Counted from the stretch's first letter, positions 52,214-62,811 are shown. The stretch: DNA of 64,000 nt from Aestuariibacter salexigens DSM 15300 (GCF_000429145.1 NZ_AUBH01000001.1:124001-188000), one strand, 5' to 3'. The notes: generated by a model from the sequence alone, not told the origin. Translations and numbers: made by a program.

Positions 52214-54754
52214 ATGAACTTCCCGTTAAAATTTGCCTATCAGGATCTCAGCCAGAGTGCCGCCCGCCTGTGGCTGTTCAGTGCATGTCTGGTGTTTGGT
52301 GTCTGTCTGGTGATGGCCGCGACCACGATGTATCAGATGCTGGACAGAGTGATGTTATCGGACACCCGTGTGCTAATGGGCGGCGACGTGGAAGTTGAAT
52401 CTCGTCAGGCAATTGAAGAGTCAGTACTGGAGTGGGTTCGCACCACTGGCGATATTTCGCTGACCCGAGAACTCGACACCATGATGAGTACGCAAGATGA
52501 TGAGTTTGTGCTGGTCGAACTGCTCAGTACAGATAGCAACTATCCCTTGTACGGTGAGTTAGTCCTTGAACCGGCACAAACGCTGGGTAGTGCGTTGCAG
52601 AAAGTCAATGGGATGTGGGGTGTGGCTATTGACCCGGTTTTAGCGGAGCGCGTGAACCTGGCTGTAGGCGATAAAGTCTTTATTGGTGAGTTGGAAGTCG
52701 TCATTCGTGCCCTGGTATTGGAACAACCAGACCGTCGTCTTAGCGCAGATTGGCGCGGAGCACCGGTACTCATTGCTGAACAGGCGATGGATGAGTCAGG
52801 GCTGATTCGGGAGGGCAGCCGTGTCGAATATGAATATCGAATTCGCACCGAACAGGATGTGGCGAGTTGGGAAGAAAATTTTATCGCTCAATTTCCTGAC
52901 ACAGAATGGGAAATTCAGACATTTGAAGACAGAAGCCGACGTATTGCTGATCGTTTGTCACAGATTGCGTCAGGGTTACTGATTGTCGCTTTCAGCACAT
53001 TGTTTATTGGCGGATTGGGGGTGTTTAACAGTGTGTCGGTCTATTTGCAGAGTAAGCGTTCCACTATCGCAACGTTGAAAGCATGCGGTCTGCGCGATGT
53101 GCGAATCGGTCAGGTCTATATCACAGAAATTGCTATTCTCGCCGCCGCATCAGGGCTGATAGGTGTCGTCGTTGGCAGTGGTTTAGCCATTATCGCCAGT
53201 AACATACTGGCGCAGGACATCGCCGTGGCATTGAACATAAGTGACGTACTGACGGCAGGTGCAGCCTCATGGCTGTTTGGCATGATCACCGCCTTTACCT
53301 TTGCATCGCCCGCTCTGGGACGGGCGCTGAACGTTGATGTGGCCCACTTGTTTCGCGCCACCGAGGTCACCAATGAGACGCCGTCGGTTGGCTGGCGTCT
53401 TATCAGTCTGCTGTGTGCAGTCGTGCTGATCCTGTTTGTACTGATTGCTATACCGAATCTGCTATTCGGGCTGGCGTTTGTTGTCACCGTTGGCCTGTGT
53501 CTGGTGTTGTTCGAAGGTGTCGTTACAGGATTGCGATGGTTGTCGAAAAACCTGGAGAGGCGGCCGTGGTTATATCGACATGCGGCGATACGTCTGGCGT
53601 TGTCAAATATGCATCGGCCGGGCACGCCGCTGCGTATTACATTACTTTCGCTGGGGACTGCACTAACACTGGTCGTTGCCTGTTCGGTGATTGTCATCGC
53701 GCTGTTACGACTGGTGTCGACTACCATACCTGAGGAGTCGCCGGCATTGGTGCTATATGATGTGCTTGGCGCGCAGAAATCTGATGTTGAGCGGATAGCG
53801 AAGACGTTTCCGTCGTTATCACAACTTACCCTGACACCCAACGTACGAGGCCGTGTTTCATCCATTAACAACGTGCCAATCCGTAACATTGAGGATAACA
53901 ACATTGACTGGCAGGACATGGCCCGCGACGAGCATAAACTCAGCTATCTGGCGGGCAACATCGACGGGATCCGTTTGGTAGAAGGAAGCATGTGGGATGC
54001 CGGATTTGATAGCGGTTCACGTCCGATTGCTGATGTTGATTTTGCCTTCATTATGGAAGATCGGGAGGCAGGGCAGATGCAGCTTTCGCCCGGTGACACC
54101 CTGACATTTACCATCGAAGGCATATCCAGAACCGGATTACTGACTGGCATTTATAGCCAGAAAGGGATCCAAACCCGATTCTGGTTTGAAGCCATTGTGT
54201 CTGAAGGTGCACTGGATGATTTCATCAATGCCTATGTCGGCACGGCCTACATGACGGATGAAGATGCGCTGACGTTACAAATGCAATTAGCTAAAACCTA
54301 CCCGAACATCATCACGGAGCGCACAAAGGATTTGATTGATTCAGCATCGACACTACTGGATAAGGGGACCAATGGCCTTATCGCCATATCGTCAGTAAGC
54401 CTGCTTGTCAGTCTGATGGTGCTTGCCAGTGTGATGGCGGCTGGCCGCTCCAAGCAAAGCTATCACGCCATCATTCTTTATTGCATTGGGGCGCGTATCT
54501 CCTACATTCGCCGAGCCATTGCCATCGAATATGCGCTGCTGGCTACTATCGTGAGCGCATTTTCTATTCTGCTTGGGTTGTCGATTGCATGGCTGGTACT
54601 GCACCTGCGTCTCAAAATATTTGTGTTGGATGTGTACTGGATTGGTGTTGCGGTGGCCGTTGTGTCGTCTGCGCTGGTGTTCGGTGCAGGCGCAGTGTAC
54701 CTGTTTAAGCAGTTGACGATTCAGCCAGCAAGACTCCTTAAAGAGACTGCGTAG
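52214..54754 (+). CDS. FtsX-like ABC permease (YbbP type)
   Basis: An 846-residue permease with the duplicated FtsX topology of YbbP: a helix at about 17-40, a long periplasmic domain, three helices (about 255-370, e.g. [40 protein letters not shown]), a central group ([19 protein letters not shown] and following), a second periplasmic domain and three C-terminal helices ([59 protein letters not shown]). Pairs with the ATPase just upstream. YbbAP is involved in hydrophobic-compound or lipid extrusion; the cargo is not known here. Confidence 0.9.
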   Translation: MNFPLKFAYQDLSQSAARLWLFSACLVFGVCLVMAATTMYQMLDRVMLSDTRVLMGGDVEVESRQAIEESVLEWVRTTGDISLTRELDTMMSTQDDEFVLVELLSTDSNYPLYGELVLEPAQTLGSALQKVNGMWGVAIDPVLAERVNLAVGDKVFIGELEVVIRALVLEQPDRRLSADWRGAPVLIAEQAMDESGLIREGSRVEYEYRIRTEQDVASWEENFIAQFPDTEWEIQTFEDRSRRIADRLSQIASGLLIVAFSTLFIGGLGVFNSVSVYLQSKRSTIATLKACGLRDVRIGQVYITEIAILAAASGLIGVVVGSGLAIIASNILAQDIAVALNISDVLTAGAASWLFGMITAFTFASPALGRALNVDVAHLFRATEVTNETPSVGWRLISLLCAVVLILFVLIAIPNLLFGLAFVVTVGLCLVLFEGVVTGLRWLSKNLERRPWLYRHAAIRLALSNMHRPGTPLRITLLSLGTALTLVVACSVIVIALLRLVSTTIPEESPALVLYDVLGAQKSDVERIAKTFPSLSQLTLTPNVRGRVSSINNVPIRNIEDNNIDWQDMARDEHKLSYLAGNIDGIRLVEGSMWDAGFDSGSRPIADVDFAFIMEDREAGQMQLSPGDTLTFTIEGISRTGLLTGIYSQKGIQTRFWFEAIVSEGALDDFINAYVGTAYMTDEDALTLQMQLAKTYPNIITERTKDLIDSASTLLDKGTNGLIAISSVSLLVSLMVLASVMAAGRSKQSYHAIILYCIGARISYIRRAIAIEYALLATIVSAFSILLGLSIAWLVLHLRLKIFVLDVYWIGVAVAVVSSALVFGAGAVYLFKQLTIQPARLLKETA

Positions 54755-54764
54755 CGTTTATTTG

Positions 54765-54807
54765 GGGTGCCCCGCAAGAAAAATCCACAAATCTTGCGAG
54801 GGTACCC
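54765..54807. terminator. Long hairpin after the ABC permease
   Basis: GGGTGCCC-CGCAAGA pairs with TCTTGCG-A-GGGTACCC (15 pairs with one bulge and one G-U) and is followed by TTGATCTCATTTTT. It begins 10 nt after the permease stop and ends exactly at the -35 of the grpE heat-shock promoter. Confidence 0.6.
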
Positions 54808-54832
54808 TTGATCTCATTTTTATTAACCCCAT
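54807..54832 (+). promoter_or_regulatory. Sigma-32-type promoter of grpE
   Basis: CTTGAT (54807-54812), 14-bp spacer, CCCCATTT (from 54827), a close match to the heat-shock consensus CTTGAA-N11-15-CCCCAT. It is about 85 nt upstream of the grpE start. Confidence 0.75.
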
Positions 54833-54917
54833 TTTCTTGCTCATTCGAAAACCATATACCGTTGGCGTCAGTTCAAGCCGCTTGATGCCAATTACTTGTC
54901 AATATCGTGGAGGAGTC

Positions 54918-55532
54918 ATGAGCGACGACAAGCAACAACAAGACATTCCTGCCCAGGAGAGCGTTGAGACTGCACAGACAGTGGAAAACGCTGATGCCGA
55001 AAACGCCGGGGCGCAGGACGTCAGTGACATTGAGCGTATTGCAGAGCTTGAGGCCGCATTGGCTGAAGCCAATGCCAAGGTAGAAGAGCAAAAGGACAGC
55101 GTGTTAAGAGCACGCGCCGACATGGAAAATGCCCGCCGTCGGGCAGAGGCCGAAGTGGACAAGGCGCGTAAATTCGCGCTGGAAAGGTTCGCGGGTGAGC
55201 TGCTACCGGTTATCGATAATCTGGAACGCGCGTTACAGGTTGCCAATGCAGATGATGAGGTTGTGAAACCGCTACTTGAAGGTGTTGATTTAACCCTGAA
55301 ATCATTTGTATCGACGATCGATAAATTTGGTTTGAAAGTCATCAACCCGCAGGGTGAGGCGTTTAACCCGGAGTTGCATCAGGCGATGTCCATGCAGGAA
55401 AGCGACGAAGTTGCGCCCAACACCGTCATGGCAGTGATGCAAAAAGGCTACGAACTGAATGGTCGTTTGCTCAGACCAGCGATGGTCATGGTATCTCGTG
55501 CACCTGATGGTGGCGTTGATACGCAGGCCTAG
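54918..55532 (+). CDS. grpE: Nucleotide exchange factor GrpE
   Basis: A 204-residue co-chaperone that releases ADP from DnaK. An acidic, disordered N-terminus (rich in Glu and Gln to residue 45) is followed by the long coiled coil ([20 protein letters not shown] … [17 protein letters not shown]) and the four-helix/beta domain ending [17 protein letters not shown]. The Shine-Dalgarno GGAGG lies 5 nt before ATG 54918; a longer in-frame ORF upstream would cover the promoter. Heat-shock control through sigma-32 is likely. Confidence 0.96.
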   Translation: MSDDKQQQDIPAQESVETAQTVENADAENAGAQDVSDIERIAELEAALAEANAKVEEQKDSVLRARADMENARRRAEAEVDKARKFALERFAGELLPVIDNLERALQVANADDEVVKPLLEGVDLTLKSFVSTIDKFGLKVINPQGEAFNPELHQAMSMQESDEVAPNTVMAVMQKGYELNGRLLRPAMVMVSRAPDGGVDTQA

Positions 55533-55565
55533 GCAAAAATTTAGTCAACATTTTTTTACGAATAG

Positions 55566-55592
55566 ATTGAAAACCGAATTAAATAACCCCAC
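55566..55592 (+). promoter_or_regulatory. Sigma-32-type promoter of dnaK
   Basis: ATTGAA (55566-55571), 15-bp spacer, CCCCAC (55587-55592), 45 nt upstream of the dnaK start. One base off CTTGAA in the -35 and one off CCCCAT in the -10. Confidence 0.6.
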
Positions 55593-55636
55593 TAAAAAAG
55601 CAACTATGAGTGGGAAGACGTTTTGGAGACACTTAA

Positions 55637-57571
55637 ATGGGTAAAATCATTGGTATCGATTTAGGTACAACAAATTCATGTGTTGCCGTACTTGACGGCG
55701 ACAAAGCGAAAGTTATCGAAAATGCCGAGGGCGATCGCACAACCCCTTCTATCATTGCTTATACCAATGATGGAGAAACCCTGGTGGGTCAGCCTGCGAA
55801 GCGTCAGGCGGTAACCAACCCTAACAACACCCTGTTTGCGATCAAGCGTTTGATTGGTCGTCGCTGGGAAGACAAAGAAGTACAGCGCGACATCGACATC
55901 ATGCCTTATAACATTATTAAGGCTGATAACGGTGATGCCTGGGTCGAAGCGAAAGGCGAGAAGATGGCACCGCCACAAATCTCTGCCGAAGTGCTGAAGA
56001 AAATGAAGAAAACCGCTGAGGATTACCTTGGCGAGGAAGTCACTGCAGCCGTTATCACGGTGCCTGCCTATTTCAACGATTCGCAGCGTCAGGCAACCAA
56101 AGACGCCGGACGTATCGCGGGACTTGAAGTAAAACGTATTATCAACGAGCCAACTGCTGCGGCGCTGGCTTACGGTATGGACAAGAAGAAAGGCGATAAC
56201 GTCGTTGCAGTCTACGACTTAGGTGGTGGTACGTTCGATATCTCAATCATCGAGATTGATGAAGTAGAAGGCGAGCACACCTTCGAAGTGCTGGCTACCA
56301 ATGGTGATACGCACCTGGGTGGTGAAGACTTTGATAACCGTGTTATCACTTATCTGGTTGATGAATTCAAGAAAGATCAGGGCGTGGATCTGCGTAAAGA
56401 TCCGCTGGCGATGCAGCGTCTGAAAGAAGCGGGCGAAAAGGCCAAAATCGAACTTTCTTCTGCTCAGCAGACAGAAGTGAACTTGCCTTACATCACCGCC
56501 GATGCGTCTGGTCCTAAGCACCTTACCATCAAAGTGACCCGTGCCAAGCTTGAGTCACTGGTTGAAGATATGGTCAAGAACTCACTTGAGCCTGTTAAGC
56601 AAGCCCTGGCGGATGCTGACCTGTCAGTAAGTGACATCAATGACATCATTCTGGTTGGTGGTCAGACACGTATGCCGCTGGTGCAGAAGTACGTGACCGA
56701 ATTCTTCGGTAAAGAGCCACGCAAAGACGTTAACCCTGATGAAGCCGTAGCGGTAGGTGCTGCGATTCAGGGCGGCGTACTGGCCGGTGATGTGAAAGAC
56801 GTACTGCTGCTTGACGTAACGCCACTGTCTCTGGGTATCGAAACCATGGGCGGCGTGATGACAGCGCTGATTGAGAAGAATACGACTATTCCAACCAAGA
56901 AGTCGCAAACCTTCTCAACTGCTGATGACAACCAGGCAGCGGTAACCGTGCATGTATTGCAGGGTGAACGTAAGCAGGCACAGGGTAACAAGTCTCTGGG
57001 TCAGTTTAACCTGGAAGGTATTCGTCCAGCACCGCGCGGTGTACCACAGATTGAAGTCACGTTTGACATCGATGCTGACGGTATCCTACACGTGTCTGCA
57101 AAAGATAAAGACACTGGCAAAGAGCAGAAGATCACTATTCAGGCATCTTCTGGTCTGAGCGAGGATGAAATCGAAAAAATGGTACAGGATGCCGAGGCCA
57201 ACAAAGATGCGGACAAGAAGTTCGAGGAATTGGTACAGGCTCGTAACCAGGCGGATGGCATGGTTCACGGTACCCGTAAGCAAATCGAAGAAGCCGGCGA
57301 TGCGTTGTCAGCCGATGACAAAGCGTCAATCGAAGCAGCAGTAGAGGCCCTTGAAAAGGCAGCTCGCGGTGAAGATAAGGCCGAGATTGAGGCGAAGACG
57401 CAGGAGCTGATCCAGGCGTCTGCAAAGCTGATGGAAATTGCTCAGGCGAAGGCGGCTCAGGAAGGCGCAGGCGCTGAAGCTGGCGGTGCAGACGAAGGCC
57501 AAAGCAACGCTGGTAAAGACGACGACGTTGTTGACGCCGAGTTTGAAGAAGTGAAAGACGACAAGAAGTAA
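55637..57571 (+). CDS. dnaK: Chaperone DnaK (Hsp70)
   Basis: A 644-residue Hsp70. N-terminal ATPase domain ([39 protein letters not shown]), interdomain linker [18 protein letters not shown], the substrate-binding domain and the C-terminal EEVKDDKK tail. Length agrees with the family. GGAGA lies 9 nt before ATG 55637. Part of the heat-shock cluster with grpE upstream and dnaJ downstream. Confidence 0.98.
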   Translation: MGKIIGIDLGTTNSCVAVLDGDKAKVIENAEGDRTTPSIIAYTNDGETLVGQPAKRQAVTNPNNTLFAIKRLIGRRWEDKEVQRDIDIMPYNIIKADNGDAWVEAKGEKMAPPQISAEVLKKMKKTAEDYLGEEVTAAVITVPAYFNDSQRQATKDAGRIAGLEVKRIINEPTAAALAYGMDKKKGDNVVAVYDLGGGTFDISIIEIDEVEGEHTFEVLATNGDTHLGGEDFDNRVITYLVDEFKKDQGVDLRKDPLAMQRLKEAGEKAKIELSSAQQTEVNLPYITADASGPKHLTIKVTRAKLESLVEDMVKNSLEPVKQALADADLSVSDINDIILVGGQTRMPLVQKYVTEFFGKEPRKDVNPDEAVAVGAAIQGGVLAGDVKDVLLLDVTPLSLGIETMGGVMTALIEKNTTIPTKKSQTFSTADDNQAAVTVHVLQGERKQAQGNKSLGQFNLEGIRPAPRGVPQIEVTFDIDADGILHVSAKDKDTGKEQKITIQASSGLSEDEIEKMVQDAEANKDADKKFEELVQARNQADGMVHGTRKQIEEAGDALSADDKASIEAAVEALEKAARGEDKAEIEAKTQELIQASAKLMEIAQAKAAQEGAGAEAGGADEGQSNAGKDDDVVDAEFEEVKDDKK

Positions 57572-57585
57572 TACGTCGATGACAG

Positions 57586-57603
57586 CCCCGCCTGTGGGCG
57601 GGG
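57586..57603 (+). other. dnaK-dnaJ intercistronic hairpin
   Basis: A perfect 7-bp stem CCCCGCC/GGCGGGG with a TGTG loop, 14 nt after the dnaK stop. No U-run. In the 151-nt dnaK-dnaJ gap it may adjust the ratio of dnaK to dnaJ mRNA by partial termination or protection of 3' ends. Confidence 0.5.
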
Positions 57604-57722
57604 ATACTTCGTTCACTTGGGCGTAACGGCGAATGGCGTTGCGCCCTTTGTGTGTAGTACGAACAACGATGTTGCCATTCGCACTGCGGGTGGCGTAAAG
57701 GTTAGCAGGAAAAGCGAGCGGT

Positions 57723-58859
57723 ATGTCGAAACGAGATTATTATGAAGTGCTTGGCGTGGATAAAGGCGCCAGTGAGCGCGACATTAAAAAGGCCTATAAG
57801 CGCCTCGCCATGAAATATCACCCGGACAGAACACAGGGCGATAAGGATCTTGAAGAAAAATTCAAAGAGATCCAGGAAGCCTATGAAGTTCTGACCCATG
57901 ATGAAAAACGGGCAGCGTACGATCGTTACGGTCATGCCGGCGTCGATCCGAACCGTGGAGGCGGCGCAGGTTTCAGCGGTGGTGCCGATTTTGGCGATAT
58001 CTTTGGCGATGTATTCGGCGATATTTTTGGCGGCGGTCGTGGTCGACAGTCGCGTGCGCGTCAGGGGGCTGATCTGCGTTATAACCTTGAACTCACTCTG
58101 GAAGAAGCCGTACGTGGTAAATCTGTCGAAATACGCGTACCCACTCTGGTAGGGTGTGATGAATGTGATGGCTCGGGCGCGAAAAAAGGCACCACGCCAA
58201 CAACCTGTCCTACCTGTCACGGTAACGGACAGGTGCAGATGCGTCAGGGCTTTTTTGCGGTTCAGCAAACCTGTCCAACCTGTTCAGGCCGAGGAAAGAT
58301 CATTTCAGACCCATGCCGAAGCTGTCATGGTCAGGGCCGTAAAGAGAAAACCAAAACCTTATCCGTTAAAGTGCCCGCGGGTGTGGACACTGGCGACCGT
58401 ATCCGCCTAAGCGGTGAGGGTGAAGCTGGCGATCATGGCGCGCCAGCGGGTGATTTGTACGTACAGGTCCATGTCAAAGAGCATCCTATCTTTGTACGTG
58501 ACGGCAATAACCTGTATTGCGAAGTACCTCTCAGCTTTACCACCGCAGCGTTGGGCGGAGAGATAGAAGTACCAACGCTGGATGGCAAGGTTAAATTGAA
58601 AATCGGCGCAGAAACGCAAACGGGACGCATGTACCGCTTACGTGGTAAGGGCGTGAAGTCTGTGCGCAGCGGTAGCGTCGGTGATTTGATGTGCAAGGTG
58701 GTGATTGAGACACCGGTCAATTTGTCTGCCAAGCAGAAGGAATTGTTACAACAGCTTGATGAGTCGATGGGCTCCGGCGATGATGCCGCGAAACATCGTC
58801 CCAAAGAGAAAGGCTTTTTCGACGGCGTGAAAAAGTTTTTCGATGACCTGACCGGCTAG
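57723..58859 (+). CDS. dnaJ: Chaperone DnaJ (Hsp40)
   Basis: A 378-residue type I J-protein. J domain with HPD (KYHPDRTQ), Gly/Phe-rich linker ([21 protein letters not shown]), four zinc-finger repeats ([32 protein letters not shown]) and the C-terminal substrate-binding region. It activates DnaK ATPase and hands over clients. The stop codon falls in a 12-bp tandem repeat (58848-58883). Confidence 0.97.
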   Translation: MSKRDYYEVLGVDKGASERDIKKAYKRLAMKYHPDRTQGDKDLEEKFKEIQEAYEVLTHDEKRAAYDRYGHAGVDPNRGGGAGFSGGADFGDIFGDVFGDIFGGGRGRQSRARQGADLRYNLELTLEEAVRGKSVEIRVPTLVGCDECDGSGAKKGTTPTTCPTCHGNGQVQMRQGFFAVQQTCPTCSGRGKIISDPCRSCHGQGRKEKTKTLSVKVPAGVDTGDRIRLSGEGEAGDHGAPAGDLYVQVHVKEHPIFVRDGNNLYCEVPLSFTTAALGGEIEVPTLDGKVKLKIGAETQTGRMYRLRGKGVKSVRSGSVGDLMCKVVIETPVNLSAKQKELLQQLDESMGSGDDAAKHRPKEKGFFDGVKKFFDDLTG

Positions 58860-58883
58860 CTGACCGGCTAGCTGACCGGCCAA
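58848..58883 (+). repeat. 12-bp tandem repeat over the dnaJ stop codon
   Basis: CTGACCGGCTAG at 58848-58859 is repeated exactly at 58860-58871 and then as CTGACCGGCCAA at 58872-58883. The unit is in frame with dnaJ (Leu-Thr-Gly-stop), so the stop codon itself is duplicated. A third unit reads through to a stop at 58890-58892. Confidence 0.9.
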
Positions 58884-58916
58884 CTCTTGTAAGTCACCCC
58901 GCACAACCAAAATGTC

Positions 58917-58940
58917 ACCCCGCACCTGTTGCGGGGTTTT
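58917..58940. terminator. dnaJ terminator
   Basis: An 8-bp stem ACCCCGCA/TGCGGGGT with a 5-nt loop followed by TTT and CCCC on the plus strand. A second ACCCCGCA arm without a partner lies at 58896-58903. The same hairpin sequence occurs at 25179-25199. Confidence 0.7.
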
Positions 58941-58945
58941 CCCCT

Positions 58946-59698
58946 TCAGTCTTTAGTCAAAGACAACATTTGTGTGATAACCCGTCTTTCCGCCCCGGCA
59001 ATCACGATATCTAATTCACCTGAAGCCTGCATATTGGAAATGACATCTCCAACTCTGTTGGCCAGGGTTTGGTGTTTTTTATCCAGATAGTGATAAACCG
59101 GCAAGGTAGCTAAAGGCTTGCCTGTCGCTCGAATAGTATCGTCTAGCCCAATCTTTTGCAGGTGCCATCGGCCGTCTGTGTCATTCGTCAGAGCCACATC
59201 TACCATATCGCGCTCCAGCAATCTGAACATGGCCTCAGTGGATGAAACGGGGTAAACATTGCTTAACCCTTCAGTAATATTCTCGGTGTGCTTTACACCC
59301 CGCACGATAGCGATGCGAAGTCCGTCAAGCGAATCGGCATCAGGAATATTGATGTCTCTGTCATTTTTAACAAAAGCCATTGTTTGCAGATAATAGTACG
59401 GCGGCTCTATACGCAACGACGTGGGCACGTCTTCACCATAGGTATATATACGCATCGCTTCACCATCTGCACGCTGCGCCATCAGTTCCTTTTCAGCACG
59501 CTTTCCTGGCATCGGGGTAATGGCGACTTTTACATCCATTTTTTTATAGATTTCAGCCAGCACAATCATGCCGACTTGCTGTTCAGCAAGGTACTCTATG
59601 GAGGCGAGATTTAATTCGTTCTTCGCATGGCTGCTAGTAATAAAAGCCCAACATGTAATGAAAAAACCACGAGTGAGTAAAAGTTTAAATAACCGCAT
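58946..59698 (-). CDS. Periplasmic solute-binding protein (family 3-like)
   Basis: A 250-residue exported protein with a signal peptide (RLFKLLLTRGFFITCWAFITSSHA) and a two-lobe SBP_bac_3-like body (IEYLAEQQVGMIVLAEIYKKM, VAITPMPGKRAEKELMAQRAD, GLRIAIVRGVKHTENI, MFRLLERDMVDVALTNDT). It has no transporter genes beside it, so it may be a sensor-type or orphan protein. ATG 59698 is chosen; a longer reading frame would run into the divergent cytochrome gene. No strong Shine-Dalgarno. Confidence 0.8.
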   Translation of the reverse strand: MRLFKLLLTRGFFITCWAFITSSHAKNELNLASIEYLAEQQVGMIVLAEIYKKMDVKVAITPMPGKRAEKELMAQRADGEAMRIYTYGEDVPTSLRIEPPYYYLQTMAFVKNDRDINIPDADSLDGLRIAIVRGVKHTENITEGLSNVYPVSSTEAMFRLLERDMVDVALTNDTDGRWHLQKIGLDDTIRATGKPLATLPVYHYLDKKHQTLANRVGDVISNMQASGELDIVIAGAERRVITQMLSLTKD

Positions 59699-59861
59699 TA
59701 TACGCGTAAGCAAAATGTGACCTTTATATCGATTCGTATGAATTTTAGCCAAAGATGGTGCAGATTTCTTTACCAATTGAATGATTGATACGACTGGTAA
59801 AAGTAAACGTATTAACGCAACATAAAGCATAAAATGCCCATCAATATTGAAGGAACAGAAA

Positions 59862-60329
59862 ATGAGAAAACTAGCGAGTGTTGCCGCATGTGCTGCGGTT
59901 TTGGTATCCGGTATGGCAATTGCGCAGCCTGCTGCCAATCAAAAACAGGCAGATACGGCGGTCCAGTTTCGTCAGGCACTATTGCAATTAGTGCGCAGTA
60001 ATGTGGGTGCAATCGGTGCAATGAATAAGGGGCAAATTCCCTTTGATACGGCGCAAATGGAGAAAAATGGACTGCGTCTGGAGCAGTTGTCATTGATGAT
60101 GGCTGATTACTTTACGCTGGATACCCGTGAATTTGACACCGACACCGAAGCGCTCGACAAGATTTGGGAAAAAGGTGCTGACTTTCAGTCAAAAATTGAC
60201 GCGTTAACGTCAGCTGGCCAGGGCTTACAGAGCGCGGCTAAGTCTGGCGATGAAAGCCAGTATAAAGCCGCCATTGGTGATGTCTTCAAGTCGTGTAAAG
60301 GCTGTCACGACATATATAAAGCAGATTAA
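59862..60329 (+). CDS. Cytochrome c' (class II c-type cytochrome)
   Basis: A 155-residue exported cytochrome. Signal peptide ending AIAQ, a four-helix bundle sequence and the C-terminal haem motif FKSCKGCHDIYK. The AAGGAA 8 nt before ATG 59862 supports this start over the in-frame TTG 15 nt upstream. Class II cytochromes bind NO and act in redox or nitrosative-stress functions. A cytochrome b561 gene lies 0.9 kb away on the other strand and may be its redox partner, as often seen. Confidence 0.9.
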   Translation: MRKLASVAACAAVLVSGMAIAQPAANQKQADTAVQFRQALLQLVRSNVGAIGAMNKGQIPFDTAQMEKNGLRLEQLSLMMADYFTLDTREFDTDTEALDKIWEKGADFQSKIDALTSAGQGLQSAAKSGDESQYKAAIGDVFKSCKGCHDIYKAD

Positions 60330-60348
60330 AACGCTTACTGGCTTTGCG

Positions 60349-61212
60349 TTAATCGTTTAAGACAGTGAGGTTAAGTAAAGCCAGTTCTTGCTCCCACAGG
60401 GCTTTTGCCGCGGCGCGAAAATACCCCATATGACCTATGCTTTTCATCCCAACATCTCTGGGATGAATGTCGATATTACTGACATTACTGCCAGTGTAAT
60501 ATTTCATGAATGCATCCCGGGACCGAGGTGATGCCCATTTGTCGTCTACTGATGTGAGCGCACGGATGGGCATGCTGACCTTGGCAAATTGCTCAATAAG
60601 ATACGCATAGTCTGGGTCTTCAAAGAAGAATTCAGGGAATTGGCACCAACGTTTCCATTGACGATAGACCCCAAGCGGCAGATCTTCCCCCATGCCTAGC
60701 TTACTCCAGCGCAGAAAGCCATGCCGGCGGGTGAGCACGGGACCAACCACATTCCACATCAATGACACTTTCAGGCGTTCCATTTTGGGCATCCAGCCCT
60801 GCCAACCTGCTCCGGTGCCAAAAAACGTTGCGGCGCGAAACACGTGTGGCGTTGACAGTAGACCTAACGCCTGACCGCCATAGGAATGTCCCACGAATGC
60901 CAGCTGTTTGCCGAGACTGACGGCATAGTCGACAACCGCCTGCAAATCAAACCGCGCCCAATCACGGTAATCGATATCAAAGCCTTTCAGCGTGGTCGGC
61001 GCTGATTGACCAATGCCGCGATAGTCAAAGGTGATAACGTCAAATCCGGTGTCTAGTGCATACTCAGCAAATCGACGGTAATAGCCCTGCGGTACGCCTG
61101 TCGCGCTGCCAATAACCAGGATGCTGTTCGATTCAGGCTTGCTGTAATAAAGTGCCTTTAATGCGTAACCATCTGCTGAGGCAATAGTTAGTGGGGCAGG
61201 GGAAAGCTGCAT
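60349..61212 (-). CDS. Alpha/beta hydrolase
   Basis: A 287-residue hydrolase: oxyanion region ILVIGSATGVPQGYYRRFAEY, TFDYRGIGQS, nucleophile elbow AFVGHSYGGQALG (Ser), and a C-terminal ALTSVDDKW (Asp) and SIGHMGYFR (His). It resembles uncharacterised predicted alpha/beta hydrolases; the substrate is unknown. The start overlaps the cytochrome b561 stop region (TAGTGATG); ATG 61212 or GTG 61215 is possible. Probably co-transcribed with the cytochrome. Confidence 0.85.
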   Translation of the reverse strand: MQLSPAPLTIASADGYALKALYYSKPESNSILVIGSATGVPQGYYRRFAEYALDTGFDVITFDYRGIGQSAPTTLKGFDIDYRDWARFDLQAVVDYAVSLGKQLAFVGHSYGGQALGLLSTPHVFRAATFFGTGAGWQGWMPKMERLKVSLMWNVVGPVLTRRHGFLRWSKLGMGEDLPLGVYRQWKRWCQFPEFFFEDPDYAYLIEQFAKVSMPIRALTSVDDKWASPRSRDAFMKYYTGSNVSNIDIHPRDVGMKSIGHMGYFRAAAKALWEQELALLNLTVLND

Positions 61213-61214
61213 CA

Positions 61215-61889
61215 CTAGTAATAAAAGTCCATAGCCGGCTCTGGCGGTGCGACTTCTACTAACCAGTAGACAAACAGTGCTGTGAGCGCGATGGTAATCA
61301 CCGCTAATAGCAATCTTGACGAACTAATACCTTGTTCAGCTGGTACGTCCTTTTTGCCAGTAAACATCGCCTTTACCAGATTCTGCTTCTTCACTTTGGT
61401 GTAGTACAGCACTGCAGCAATGTGAATGACGACAGCGGCAATAATGTAATCGAAACTGTCGTGATGCCAGCTTTGCATGCGTTCCTGCCACTCCTCGCTT
61501 ACGCTGCTGAAATAAGGACCAGAATGTAAGACGTCGTCATTACTGAAAAGACCGGTTATGGCTTGCAGGCCAATAAGCACTAACATCAATATCACCATTA
61601 ATCCGCCGAGTGGGTTATGCCCAGCAAACGGCGAGTTGTTATCGCCTCTGGCGTAGGCAATGATATTCTTGGGTGAATAGAGGAGATCGGCAAAACGCGC
61701 GTGAGCGGTGCCGATAACACCCCAGACAACACGAAAAATGATAAGACCCAGCGTGAAATAGCCGATATAAAAGTGCCAGTCCATATTGTCCAGCACTTCT
61801 GCAGTTAACCATTGTGTAATGAGACTCAGGACCAATAACCAGTGAAACAAACGAGTGGGGATATCCCACACCAGGGTGTTTTTAGACAT
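61215..61889 (-). CDS. Cytochrome b561-type membrane protein
   Basis: A 224-residue four-helix b-type cytochrome: VWDIPTRLFHWLLVLSLITQW (haem His), FYIGYFTLGLIIFRVVWGVIGTAHARF, NPLGGLMVILMLVLIGLQAITG, HHDSFDYIIAAVVIHIAAVLYY (two His). A further helix near the C-terminus (LLLAVITIALTALFVYWLV). It moves electrons from quinol to a periplasmic acceptor, perhaps the cytochrome c' encoded nearby. ATG 61889 is chosen over TTG 61898. Confidence 0.9.
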   Translation of the reverse strand: MSKNTLVWDIPTRLFHWLLVLSLITQWLTAEVLDNMDWHFYIGYFTLGLIIFRVVWGVIGTAHARFADLLYSPKNIIAYARGDNNSPFAGHNPLGGLMVILMLVLIGLQAITGLFSNDDVLHSGPYFSSVSEEWQERMQSWHHDSFDYIIAAVVIHIAAVLYYTKVKKQNLVKAMFTGKKDVPAEQGISSSRLLLAVITIALTALFVYWLVEVAPPEPAMDFYY

Positions 61890-62010
61890 CGTTGCCAATA
61901 ATCCTTACAGCGTCAGATAGGTCACTGACATTATCATGTTATGAGTACTGCAATCGATTGATAATTGGTGCAAAATTGACTTATATCAGAGCTTTTTGAA
62001 GAGTGCAGCC

Positions 62011-62811
62011 ATGCTACAGATTGGAATCACCGGTGCTAACGGGCGTATGGGACGGGTATTGATTGAAGCCATTGACCATGAACCTGATACCGAATTAGCG
62101 GTTGCCACGGTCAGGCCAAGTTCCAGCATGCTGGGCGTGGACATCGGTGAACTGGCGGGCATTGGCAGGCGCGATCTGCGCACACACAGTGATCTGAGTC
62201 ATGGCGCAAAATCACCTCAGGTGGTAATAGATTTTACTCTGCCTGGTGCACTTGCAGCTAATCTGCAGTGGTGTATCGCACACAACACACCTATTGTCGT
62301 AGGCACAACAGGACTTGATCCTAAACAATTGGAAAATTTGCGCGAGGCCGCCAACAGCATCCCCGTTGTCTTTGCAGCCAATTACAGCGTGGGCGTGAAT
62401 ATATTGTTGAATTTAGTCCGGCAGGCCGCAGCGGTATTGGGTGAAAGTGCAGATATAGAAATCATTGAAGCCCATCATCGGTTTAAGCGAGATGCACCTT
62501 CCGGTACTGCATTGGCCATTGGTCAGGCCATAGCCGATAAGTTAGGCCGTGATCTCGACAGTCATGCCGTTTATGGCAGAGAAGGCGAAACGGGGGAAAG
62601 GGCACATGACACTATTGGTTTTGCAACAGTACGTGGTGGGGATGTAGTGGGCGAACATACCGCACTGTTTGCGGATATAGGCGAACGTCTGGAATTAACC
62701 CACAAGGCGTCGAGTCGCCTAACCTTTGCTAAAGGCGCGGTGCGCGCAGCAAAGTGGATAGCTGAGAAGCCACCTGGATTGTACTCAATGCAGGACGTAT
62801 TGGGGCTGTAG
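62011..62811 (+). CDS. dapB: 4-hydroxy-tetrahydrodipicolinate reductase
   Basis: A 266-residue enzyme of the diaminopimelate and lysine pathway. NAD(P)-binding GITGANGRMGRVLIEAI, VVGTTGLDPKQLENL, the catalytic segment IIEAHHRFKRDAPSGTALAIG (His pair and Lys), and VRGGDVVGEHTALFADIGERLELTHKASSR. ATG 62011 is chosen over the in-frame TTG 61996; length then matches E. coli DapB. Followed by a 305-nt gap to carA. Confidence 0.96.
   Translation: MLQIGITGANGRMGRVLIEAIDHEPDTELAVATVRPSSSMLGVDIGELAGIGRRDLRTHSDLSHGAKSPQVVIDFTLPGALAANLQWCIAHNTPIVVGTTGLDPKQLENLREAANSIPVVFAANYSVGVNILLNLVRQAAAVLGESADIEIIEAHHRFKRDAPSGTALAIGQAIADKLGRDLDSHAVYGREGETGERAHDTIGFATVRGGDVVGEHTALFADIGERLELTHKASSRLTFAKGAVRAAKWIAEKPPGLYSMQDVLGL

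Noticed and set aside
54762-54917. A 52-codon N-terminal extension of GrpE
   Set aside because: It would cover the heat-shock promoter and hairpin; GGAGG before ATG 54918 marks the start.
58946-59938. An 80-codon N-terminal extension of the solute-binding protein
   Set aside because: It overlaps the cytochrome c' start on the other strand, and the signal peptide begins at 59698.
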